From the NCBI GenBank assembly GCA_949373075.1, contig CASIBX010000014.1, positions 1-49,152 on the forward strand: a DNA stretch of 49,152 bases. Direction: 5' to 3'. Below the pieces are notes generated by a model. That model had not been told where the DNA came from. It made no database searches and saw nothing but the letters and a program-made list of their open reading frames with translations. Both the position numbers and the translations under genes were made by a program. Source of the DNA: Candidatus Poseidoniaceae archaeon (GTDB lineage: Archaea; Thermoplasmatota; Poseidoniia; Poseidoniales; Poseidoniaceae). Positions 37,453 through 46,238 of the stretch are shown one piece after another; position 1 is the stretch's first letter, and every line of letters begins with the position of its first letter.

Positions 37453-38967
37453 TTGGTAAGTACATGGCAGCAGACCTTCAATCTCCTTCTTTCAGTACGA
37501 TTGAAGTACACGCTAATGTTGTTCAAACGATTCTACCCCTGGCGGTCGTTTAGCGTGCATCGCAAGAACTTCGGCCGCAATCGTGTACTTCAGCCTTCAG
37601 CGAGCTACACTCCTGCCAACGAGCAGGAAGTCTTGGAGATTCTAAATAGGCATCAAGGTCAGAGTATCCGTGCTGTTGGTAGATTGCATAGTTGGAGTGA
37701 GGCTATAATTGGCGATGGTGTTCAAATGGATTTGCGTCGATTGAACGATGTATTGCTCGAGCCAGATGGTGATGAGTTTGTTGCCACTGTTGGGGCAGGT
37801 TGTCAAGTCAAGCGTCTTCTCAAGGAACTGAATCGCGGCGGTGCCACCCTACATTCGCTTGGTCTAATCGATGTACAAACCATTGCGGGTGCTATCTCCA
37901 CAGGAACTCATGGGTCTGGTCGCCACAGTATGTCGCACTATGTCGAAGAGGTGCGACTGGCACGATATGACGAATCAACCGGAAATGCATTCATCGATGA
38001 AGTGAGTGCAGGAGATAATTTGTTGGCAGCCCGTTGTTCACTGGGTTCGCTTGGAATTATTCTGTCCGTGAAAATTAGATGCCGTGCGCAGTATAACGTG
38101 CAGGAGCACTTCACCGAGTCTCGAAGGCTGGATGATGTTCTGGCTGCTGAAGAATCATACCCTCTCCAGCAGTTTTATTTCATTCCATGGCGATGGTCAT
38201 ACTTCATTCAACACCGCTGTGAAGATACTGCTAAGCGGTCGTTCCTCGCCAGAATGTATCGCCTCTACTGGTTGGGAGTGATGGACTACGGTATGCATCT
38301 GAAGATATTATTCCTAGAGCGTGTGTTGCGAAGCCGGCGCATGATTCGGTTTACTTTCCGCCGTCTAGTATCTTTATTCCTTATTCGTAAGTGGAAGGTC
38401 ACAGATCGCTCCTCGTCCATGTTAGTGATGAAGCACGAGGCTTTTAGACACATTGAGATTGAATTATTCGTACCACGAGACCAGTTGACCAGAGGCCCTC
38501 AAGGTTTACCAAAGAAGTCATCGAGGTTGCAGGGAAGAAAGACGCTACATTGTCAGCGGCTAACCAGCGCCGAATCGATGACCTCGGCATGCAAGAAGAC
38601 CTAGAAGAACTTCAGGACCAGTACTGCCAACACTACCCCATATGCGTGCGACGAGTTCTTCCTGATGACACCTTGATTTCTATGGCTAGTGGTGAAGACC
38701 AAGACTGGTATGCGGTGAGTTTCATCAGTTACGCAAAACCAAAACGTAGAGCGGGGTTCGACCTATTCTCAAAGTTCATGGCTCGGAGTATGTCTCAACT
38801 ATTCCAGGCTCGCCCTCATTGGGGAAAAATTAGTCCCCTCGAGGCCGGTGAACTAACGGCCCTCTACCCTAGATTCGATACATTCCGCACAGTCAGTAAG
38901 AGCGCTTGACCCGCAAGGTGTATTCCAAAATGAATGGACAGCAGCGTTGCTAGATGCAGATGATTAG
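37453..38967 (+). pseudogene. FAD-linked sugar-1,4-lactone oxidase (arabinono/gulono-lactone oxidase family), disrupted by frameshifts
   Basis: FAD-binding_4 portion ASYTPANEQEVLEILNRHQGQSIRAVGRLHSWSEAIIGDGVQMDL...GLIDVQTIAGAISTGTHGSGRH intact; ALO-like C-terminus continues in other frames (FTKEVIEVAGKKDATLSAANQRR..., then ALDPQGVFQNEWTAALLDADD*). Confidence 0.75.
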
Positions 38968-38970
38968 AAA

Positions 38971-40128
38971 TTGCTGTGGATGGAGATAATCGGGGGGCGA
39001 ATCAGGGTGCTGAAATATATCAAATATTATATTCCAGCCATAACTGGAATTTTTGCTATTATGTTTTTTTTAATGGGTCAAAACTACCCCACTTATTTCT
39101 TCATTAGCTGGTCATTATTTCTTATCATCGGAGATTATGTTTTGCCAAGAGATAAGGAGATTCAGCAATTTTCATATCCAAGATTTTTGGATTTTTCAAT
39201 CTACATAAATCTACCAATATTATTCTGTTTAATATTCTTGATAGTATCGATTTTTAGTAATGACACCCCCTCCTGGTATGTCGATGGATTAAATTCACAG
39301 TTCAATATTGATTTTATCCAAATCAAAGAATCTTTTACTCTAATCGATAAAGTCGCATTGATCTCCCAAACCGCATTATTTGTGGGCATACTGGGCACAG
39401 TTCCTGGTCATGAGTTAGTACATAGAAAAAAGAGTAAAATTGACATGTTCATTGGAAACTGGCTACTGGCGTTTTCGTGGGATTGTACTTTTGCTATCGA
39501 GCACGTTCACGGACATCACAGAGACGTGTGCTTAGATGAAGACCCAGCCTCTGCAAAAAGGGGAGAAAATATCTATTTATTTATTCTAAGAGCCACTTTA
39601 CAAGAACAAATAAGCGGCTGGAAGATTGAATCAGAGCGATTGAAAAGAAGAAATCATAATATGTTCAGTATTCGTAATAGAATGATTATAGGCTATCTTA
39701 GAAGCCTAAGTATAACCATTACAGCGTTTTTGTTTGGCGGTTTAACCGGAATGTTGAGTTTTCTTTTGTGTGCATTCTTGGCAAAATTACTTTTAGAATC
39801 AATTAATTATATTGAACATTATGGTTTAGTAAGACAAAGAGGGACACCAGTGAAAATGAGGCACTCTTGGAACTCTAATCATTTGCTAAGTAGCATTTAC
39901 CTATGTAATGTGACGAGACATTCGGACCATCATAGAGCTGCAAATTTGAAATTCTGGGAACTCAATCCATGTCATGAAGATGCACCTCTATTGCCATATG
40001 GATATTTATCGATGTTATATTTGCTATTAGTTACGCCATTCGTATACAGTAAAGTAATGTCGAAACAATTCATTGACTGGGACCAAAACTATGCTAATGA
40101 ATACGAGAGAGATTACATAATGCAATGA
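38971..40128 (+). CDS. AlkB-family alkane-1-monooxygenase-like membrane di-iron hydroxylase
   Basis: GHELVHRKKS, EHVHGHHRDVCLDEDPASAKRGENIY, NYIEHYGLVRQRG, MRHSWNSNHLLSSIYLCNVTRHSDHH; all His boxes and NYIEHYGL typical of AlkB. ORF start is TTG 38971; ATG 38980 also possible. Confidence 0.88.
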   Translation: MLWMEIIGGRIRVLKYIKYYIPAITGIFAIMFFLMGQNYPTYFFISWSLFLIIGDYVLPRDKEIQQFSYPRFLDFSIYINLPILFCLIFLIVSIFSNDTPSWYVDGLNSQFNIDFIQIKESFTLIDKVALISQTALFVGILGTVPGHELVHRKKSKIDMFIGNWLLAFSWDCTFAIEHVHGHHRDVCLDEDPASAKRGENIYLFILRATLQEQISGWKIESERLKRRNHNMFSIRNRMIIGYLRSLSITITAFLFGGLTGMLSFLLCAFLAKLLLESINYIEHYGLVRQRGTPVKMRHSWNSNHLLSSIYLCNVTRHSDHHRAANLKFWELNPCHEDAPLLPYGYLSMLYLLLVTPFVYSKVMSKQFIDWDQNYANEYERDYIMQ

Positions 40129-40264
40129 GCCCCAACAGAGTCCTTTGAGTGGGTACCCAAAACGTGATTTTCTCATGCAAGGGTGTACAAAGGGTTGCAA
40201 AAGTTGGATTTAGGTTCACTGTATCCTGACCAAACTATTTACCCTAACCGTAACATTACGTAAT

Positions 40265-40699
40265 ATGGTCAATATCCTTTGTCCACATTGTAATGAGGAA
40301 ATAGGATTGGATGACGATGCATTTGGTGAATTCAGTTGCCCACTATGTCATGAAGATTTCACCTGGGATGGATTGTCAGATGATGGTGATTCAGCAGGTA
40401 TTTTAGATCAAAACAGTTTCTTGATTGGTTTTTTAATTCCCAATCTTTTTGTCATCATTGCGTTCGTTGTTGGAGCATACGTGGATTCGACTATCGAAAC
40501 AGGCCGAGCTGGTGATGGTGTTGTTGGGTCATTGCTCGTAGTATCTTTTTTATCTTGGATTACTATTTTGATCTACGGAATTAGTGTCAAAAACAAAGCC
40601 ATTTGGGGGGGAGCTCTGGGGGGGCTAATTCTTGCTCCTTTTGTGCTTATCTCGGGATTAATTTGGTACTTGTCTACAACGAATTGGAAAATATTCTAG
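40265..40699 (+). CDS. Zinc-ribbon plus multi-TM membrane protein, function unknown
   Basis: CPHCNEEIGLDDDAFGEFSCPLCHEDFTW followed by three hydrophobic segments. Confidence 0.6.
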   Translation: MVNILCPHCNEEIGLDDDAFGEFSCPLCHEDFTWDGLSDDGDSAGILDQNSFLIGFLIPNLFVIIAFVVGAYVDSTIETGRAGDGVVGSLLVVSFLSWITILIYGISVKNKAIWGGALGGLILAPFVLISGLIWYLSTTNWKIF

Positions 40700-40855
40700 A
40701 ACATTGTAATACAATTACCAGTGTGCAAAATGTTGAAAACTTCTGATTTGAATAATATTAGCCGGATTAGTAGGTATTTGGGATAACTAATCCAAAATGA
40801 ACATTGAGCCAATTTAATTGCAAAGGTCAATACATTATTACAGATAGGGCGATTT

Positions 40856-41695
40856 ATGAGAGGCTTTGTTTCCAACTGGGAAGAATTACCTCCGGGTGAG
40901 TGGCTACCAAATGATGAATATGGCGTTCATTGGTACAAAACCAATGATGGAACGCATTGGTATTCGACCGAAGATGGTTATCGAATCTGGGAAGATGCTC
41001 GTGTTGAGAGAATAGCCCCTTCCGTGCAAAACAATTCAAGAAGTATGAATCAAGACTTCGGCAAGGACTATTTCTCGGAATATGATTTTGATGATGATGA
41101 CGATGACGACTATGTATCTGGTTCATTTCGAAGAAAGAAATTTCCAGTTGCAACTGTCTTAATTGCATTGATACTCATAGTAGGTGGAGGCGCAGCAGGC
41201 TACTTCATCTACGGTTATTTCAGCAAAGGTCCAATGGATGAATTCTACGGAACAACCTATTGGGGATATTCAAATGAGGAAGTTTACGGTTATCTATTCG
41301 AAGACAAATTTAGTTTCGAAACGATCTCTGAACCGGAATATCAAGAAGACGGGTGCGACTCAGATTCAGAACAATATAGAAATTCGCAGTATTTGTGCAT
41401 CTATGATTATGCTACATTTTTAGAAAATTACGACCTCTCTTATTCTTTAGTTGAAAATAGTGATTATTTTGAATTGTGTGTTGGTGATGGTTGTGCCGAC
41501 TTCTACCCTCTTGAAAGAGGACTAGTAATCGACGATGGAGATAAATGTACGGTTCTGGTTAGCGACATAGGTAATCCCACCTTTACGTACTATGACGATG
41601 GAGATATCGAAAGCTATGTTTTATCAGAATCTTGGATAAACAAATATCAGGAAATAGTGAAAGATATAGAGACTGACCTTCCATCAAGTTGCTAG
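40856..41695 (+). CDS. Single-TM protein with N-terminal Trp/Gly motif and Cys-containing extracellular domain, function unknown
   Basis: N-term WEELPPGEWLPNDEYGVHWYKTNDGTHWYSTEDGYRIWED; TM VATVLIALILIVGGGAAGYFIYGYF; intact ORF. Confidence 0.6.
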   Translation: MRGFVSNWEELPPGEWLPNDEYGVHWYKTNDGTHWYSTEDGYRIWEDARVERIAPSVQNNSRSMNQDFGKDYFSEYDFDDDDDDDYVSGSFRRKKFPVATVLIALILIVGGGAAGYFIYGYFSKGPMDEFYGTTYWGYSNEEVYGYLFEDKFSFETISEPEYQEDGCDSDSEQYRNSQYLCIYDYATFLENYDLSYSLVENSDYFELCVGDGCADFYPLERGLVIDDGDKCTVLVSDIGNPTFTYYDDGDIESYVLSESWINKYQEIVKDIETDLPSSC

Positions 41696-41894
41696 GCCTC
41701 ATCCTTCACCTACTCGACTTCATTGACGTGGAGTTTGGGCGATGATGGATATGAGTTGATTGAGCACCCAGAAGGTAGTGAAATCAGGTATTGGTTCGAC
41801 CAAGAAACTGGCCAGTTGGTTCGCCACTGAGAAATTGTATTTGGCCCACCACTGCCGGAATAAAGTTCATCATAGGTAATCATTACTTCAAGAC

Positions 41895-42335
41895 ATGGGG
41901 GCTAGGAAATGTGCAATGACAAATTGCAATCGATTAGAGTTCCGAGCTTCTGGTTTTTGTCTTAAACACAAAGATGGCTTTACAATTTCAATAGAAGTTA
42001 ATACCTCCGAACTACCACATTTGGAATCAGAAAAAACAGACGGAAAACTATCGCATATTTGCACATTTGAGGGTTGTAATAAAGGCAAAAAAGGCGGAAC
42101 TATTTTTTGCAGAAAGCATTTACTTGATGTTAATGAACTTAAATTAGTGGATGAAAATAAAGTGAAATACGATGCAATATTTTCCGCAACATCAGCATTT
42201 ATTTTCCTCGCACTCTATTTATTCATCAAGGACGTGCAAGTAGTTGGTGAGTTTTGTGGAGGGATGTCGATTCTTATGGGGACGATAAGTACATTGTTAT
42301 TTATCGGTGAGATTATGAAAATCGAACTCAGATAA
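41895..42335 (+). CDS. Protein with two C-x4-C-x(9-10)-C-x2-H motifs and TM helices, function unknown
   Basis: CAMTNCNRLEFRASGFCLKH and CTFEGCNKGKKGGTIFCRKH; C-terminal hydrophobic helices. Confidence 0.55.
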   Translation: MGARKCAMTNCNRLEFRASGFCLKHKDGFTISIEVNTSELPHLESEKTDGKLSHICTFEGCNKGKKGGTIFCRKHLLDVNELKLVDENKVKYDAIFSATSAFIFLALYLFIKDVQVVGEFCGGMSILMGTISTLLFIGEIMKIELR

Positions 42336-42376
42336 TATTGCTCGATGAAATTGTAAAATTACAACCAAAGTCTCAC

Positions 42377-43009
42377 TCAGATTAGTTGCGAACCAACTTC
42401 ACGACCATTTGACAAAGTCAAAACTTGATGAGTCGATTGACCACTTGGAATGTGAATGTAAAGATTAGCACTAATCCCATGCGTGTCGAGGTGTGGGGGG
42501 CCGCATTCACCAGCAGCTCCACCTGGACTGTCTTGAGTTCCCCCATCAAGGGTGAAGAAGTATCGTGCACCCGGCCTAAAGTTAGCCACATCGGCAAAAC
42601 CGGGAGTCTCTGGGCCATCTGTGCCTATTTCCCACACATGTATATCTGAACCACCGTTGGAATCACCCAGTGCTGCAGAACGGTAATGAAAGGTTCCATC
42701 TGGCTCAGTACAAGTCAATACGTACTGTACATCATCTCTAGCCAAGGGGTCACCAGCACCACCAAACTCCATCATGAATAACATATCATCTTGGTTATCA
42801 TAAACCCAAGCACCAGTAATGACCACAGTATTTACACTGTTCCTGCGAACATCTTCCGATGCTTTCTGAGTATGCTGAGAGATCTTTTCAGTTATGTTAA
42901 TCAGAGTAAATGTGATGATTGTCGCTAGCATAACCATTGCGATAAACACGATTAACGCCCCAGTCCCCATTGAACATTCATCGTCCGAGATAATTTTATT
43001 TCGACGCAT
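42377..43009 (-). CDS. Archaellin / type IV pilin-like protein
   Basis: Short acidic N-terminus then MGTGALIVFIAMVMLATIITFTLINITEKISQHTQKASEDV, closely archaellin-like. Confidence 0.65.
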   Translation of the reverse strand: MRRNKIISDDECSMGTGALIVFIAMVMLATIITFTLINITEKISQHTQKASEDVRRNSVNTVVITGAWVYDNQDDMLFMMEFGGAGDPLARDDVQYVLTCTEPDGTFHYRSAALGDSNGGSDIHVWEIGTDGPETPGFADVANFRPGARYFFTLDGGTQDSPGGAAGECGPPHLDTHGISANLYIHIPSGQSTHQVLTLSNGREVGSQLI

Positions 43010-43018
43010 GAATAGACC

Positions 43019-43588
43019 TCAATTCAAATCCTGCCCTTCATAGGGCGAACTACCAATGTTCATCTGCAACTCTTGAGTACGGCCTCTGTCGACCATTATC
43101 ACCAAAGTAGCCGTTTCAACATCAGTCAAATCACAATCATCTAACACCATAATCATCCGATAATAGGCTCCTGGTTCAAATTCAACTAATGGTAAGGCAG
43201 TCTCACCATCTCCATCTAAAGTAGTAGCGAGTTCAAAGTTGCCTGAATCGATACGGATAGTATCTCGGACTCCCTGATTTGAAGGAACGCACAATATATT
43301 CCAACTTAGGTCTTCATCAAACAAAGGCTGTTCAATATATGGCAATTCAAAGACAATATGAACTTCATCGGGAGGACCTAAACTGAAAACTTCCAATACG
43401 ACTACATTTGTGATTCCTTTAGCACTAGGAATATTTTGCTCAGCGTCATTTTGGGATAATGTGAACACATTTTGACCGACACCGACGATGATTGCAGAAA
43501 TGATTGAACTAACCAATATCAAGGCTATGAAAATAATCATCGCACTTGTGCCGACTTCGGCAGATTCATCTTCATAACTGCGTCGCAT
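43019..43588 (-). CDS. Archaellin / type IV pilin-like protein (tandem partner)
   Basis: EVGTSAMIIFIALILVSSIISAIIVGVGQNVFTLSQNDAEQNI; same architecture as the adjacent gene. Confidence 0.62.
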   Translation of the reverse strand: MRRSYEDESAEVGTSAMIIFIALILVSSIISAIIVGVGQNVFTLSQNDAEQNIPSAKGITNVVVLEVFSLGPPDEVHIVFELPYIEQPLFDEDLSWNILCVPSNQGVRDTIRIDSGNFELATTLDGDGETALPLVEFEPGAYYRMIMVLDDCDLTDVETATLVIMVDRGRTQELQMNIGSSPYEGQDLN

Positions 43589-43722
43589 ACTTATCTCAAA
43601 CTACATTAGCAAGTCCGATACAGTTTAAGTTATCGTGATATGTAAGTTATTGCTTCAACATATTCATGAAAAATACTCCGTAACATTAGTCCAATTTTAT
43701 CCCGGTAAAAGTCTAAAGCCAA

Positions 43723-44643
43723 TTGATAAATGTACAATATGTGCCTAGTGAATTAATACCAGAATACGTAATTATGAAATCTAGAGACGGTCGTAGATTG
43801 GATGTGATGTTAGGTGGAAACCCGACATCAGATGTGGCTTTAGTTTGTCATCATGGAACCCCTAGTGATGCATCACTATGGAGAGGATGGAATGAGGATG
43901 CTGTAGAAAATGACCTGAAGTTAGTTGCAATCTCAAGACCAGGGTATGCCTTTTCGGATAGGAAGGCGCAACGAAGTGTGGCTTGTGTTGCTGGAGATGT
44001 GGAGGATGTTCTAGATTTATTAGGAATTTCTAATTTCTTTACTATAGGATGGTCAGGCGGTGGACCTCATGCCTTAGCTTGTGCTTCGCTACTTTCTTCA
44101 AGATGCCTAGGGGCCTCGATTTTGGCAGGAGTTGCACCGCATGGGGAACCAGATTTAGATGCAACTTCTGAGATGGGTCCAGAAAATATTGAACATAAAA
44201 GGGTCACTTTACTAGGAGAAGAAGAATTACGAAAGTGGGCAGAGGTAAACACTACATCATGGTTTACAATTGCTGATGAAAAGTTAGCGGAGACCCTAGG
44301 AGGGCTTGTTCCTGAAATTGATATCGATTATCTCAACAACCATGGCCAAGCCACTATTTGGGCTAGCAGTATACGTCGGTGTCTTCAAAATGGAATTGAC
44401 GGATATATTGATGACAGTTTAGTTTATTGTAAGGATTGGGGGTTTAATCTTAGAGACATCGAAGTACCTGTAACAATTTGGCAAGGTGATTTGGACCTGA
44501 TGGTGCCATTTGAACATGGTCAATGGCTGATAAAACATATTCCAAATGCTAGTTCACAATTGAAAATTGGAGAAGGACACATTTCTTTGGTAGCGAAATA
44601 CAAGCCAGAAATGATTGAGGATTTAATTAAAAACAGAAACTAG
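43723..44643 (+). CDS. Alpha/beta hydrolase
   Basis: VCHHGTPSDASLW oxyanion region; FTIGWSGGGPHALACASLL nucleophile elbow; WQGDLDLMVPFEHGQWL; GEGHISLV. Confidence 0.85.
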   Translation: MINVQYVPSELIPEYVIMKSRDGRRLDVMLGGNPTSDVALVCHHGTPSDASLWRGWNEDAVENDLKLVAISRPGYAFSDRKAQRSVACVAGDVEDVLDLLGISNFFTIGWSGGGPHALACASLLSSRCLGASILAGVAPHGEPDLDATSEMGPENIEHKRVTLLGEEELRKWAEVNTTSWFTIADEKLAETLGGLVPEIDIDYLNNHGQATIWASSIRRCLQNGIDGYIDDSLVYCKDWGFNLRDIEVPVTIWQGDLDLMVPFEHGQWLIKHIPNASSQLKIGEGHISLVAKYKPEMIEDLIKNRN

Positions 44644-44716
44644 ATCATCACTTAGGTCTGAAAATATTGAATAAATAGATGGTTGTTAGTCAATAAATAA
44701 CGTGATTTCCTTCACA

Positions 44717-46084
44717 TCATCTGCGATTATTTTGGCGGTTTGAACGATTTCCACCTTGTGAAGTGCGATTATTTCCACCTCGTGGTCTACGGTCATCGCC
44801 ATCTCTGGAATTATTATTTGAACGACGTTTGTATTGATTCGGTTTGTTATCCGATCTACTACGAGGGTTTTTGTTCTCGGAACTCTTCTTCTTCTGAGAC
44901 TTATTCTCCTTAATCTTACCAGGTTTTTGACCCGGCTTAGGAATAGCCCCTTCGAAGTGGAATTCATGAGTATCATCAACTGGAATTTCAGCACCAATCA
45001 GTTGTTGAATTCCAACTAGATAACCAGATTCAGAATTGTCACAAAAACCGTAAGCAATACCTGAACGGCCAGCTCTTGCAGTTCTACCGATACGATGGAC
45101 ATAACTTTCAGGCTCATTAGGTAAATCATAATTGAAAACGTGGGTGATTCCTTCAACATCGATTCCTCTACTTGCGATATCGGTGGCGACTAGTATTGGG
45201 ATACGCCCTGCCTTGAAACCTGCCAGTGCCTTTGTTCTAGCACCTTGACTCTTGTTACCATGGATTGCTGCTGCACTGATGCCACTTTGGTCCAGTTGTT
45301 TCACCAGCCTATTTGCTCCATGCTTGGTTCTAGTAAACACAATTCCACATTTTACTTTCTGTGACTTTATGATTTGAACCAATAATCGTCGTTTGTCGGC
45401 TTTACGAATAAACATAATTTTCTGTTCGATGCGGTCTACTGTTACTTCTTTTGGACTTACATCAATCATAACTGCGTCATTAAGAAATGAACCTGCTAAA
45501 TCAGCAATGGAACCAGGCATAGTGGCACTGAACAAGAGGTTTTGGCGTTTTTTAGGAAGTAATTTCAGTACTTTGTTTATGTCTCTAATGAATCCCATAT
45601 CTAACATTCTATCTGCCTCATCGAGAACGAAAAACTCAACACGTGAAAGGTCGATATGTCTCTGTCCAATGAGATCTAGTAATCGCCCAGGTGTCGCAAC
45701 TAGAATGTCAAGACCCTTCTGTAAAGCTCTTACCTGTGGATTCTGATTTACCCCTCCAAAGATTACTTTGTGATTCAGGTTGAGGTTTTCACTATATGCA
45801 GCGAACCTCTCACCAATTTGTGCGGCTAATTCTCTAGTAGGAGAGAGTATCAGTGCTCTAATGTATCTTTTTCCCTGTGGTACTGACCTACTCATTACTT
45901 GGAGGACAGGTAATGCAAAAGCCGCTGTTTTACCAGTTCCTGTTTGCGCCACTCCCAGAACATCTCTACCGGCCAGCAATGGCGGGATTGCTTGCTCCTG
46001 AACTGGAGTTGGAGTCGTATATCCTTCCGACTCCACCGCTTGGAGAAGTTTCTTGGAAAGTCCAAGTGATTCAAAATTATTCAT
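44717..46084 (-). CDS. DEAD-box RNA helicase, RhlE-like, with disordered basic Asn/Arg/Gly tail
   Basis: FESLGLSKKLLQAVESEGYTTPTPVQEQAIPPLLAGRDVLGVAQTGTGKTAAFALP, VLDEADRMLDMGF, LFSATMP, VHRIGRTARAG; tail RPRGGNNRTSQGGNRSNRQNNRR. Confidence 0.93.
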   Translation of the reverse strand: MNNFESLGLSKKLLQAVESEGYTTPTPVQEQAIPPLLAGRDVLGVAQTGTGKTAAFALPVLQVMSRSVPQGKRYIRALILSPTRELAAQIGERFAAYSENLNLNHKVIFGGVNQNPQVRALQKGLDILVATPGRLLDLIGQRHIDLSRVEFFVLDEADRMLDMGFIRDINKVLKLLPKKRQNLLFSATMPGSIADLAGSFLNDAVMIDVSPKEVTVDRIEQKIMFIRKADKRRLLVQIIKSQKVKCGIVFTRTKHGANRLVKQLDQSGISAAAIHGNKSQGARTKALAGFKAGRIPILVATDIASRGIDVEGITHVFNYDLPNEPESYVHRIGRTARAGRSGIAYGFCDNSESGYLVGIQQLIGAEIPVDDTHEFHFEGAIPKPGQKPGKIKENKSQKKKSSENKNPRSRSDNKPNQYKRRSNNNSRDGDDRRPRGGNNRTSQGGNRSNRQNNRR

Positions 46085-46238
46085 TATTATATCTCCAGTT
46101 ATTGTTGACCCCAATTCAGAGTATTGCCAGTCACAACATTACATGTTTTTCCTTCTGGACTTAAACAGCATGGGTCACATTGAATGAAACCAATCACATT
46201 AGAGTTAGTTAATACTGAAGCGGAATGAGTATAATGCC

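Noticed and set aside
40265-40699. Considered as a rubredoxin electron donor for the AlkB homologue because of two CxxC motifs
   Set aside because: Motifs are CPHCNE...CPLCHE in a 30-aa zinc-ribbon followed by TM helices; lacks the rubredoxin CxxCG/CPxCG spacing and aromatic core
41085-41115. GATGATGACGATGACGAC short tandem repeat
   Set aside because: Encodes a poly-Asp run in an intact ORF; too short and degenerate to call a functional microsatellite
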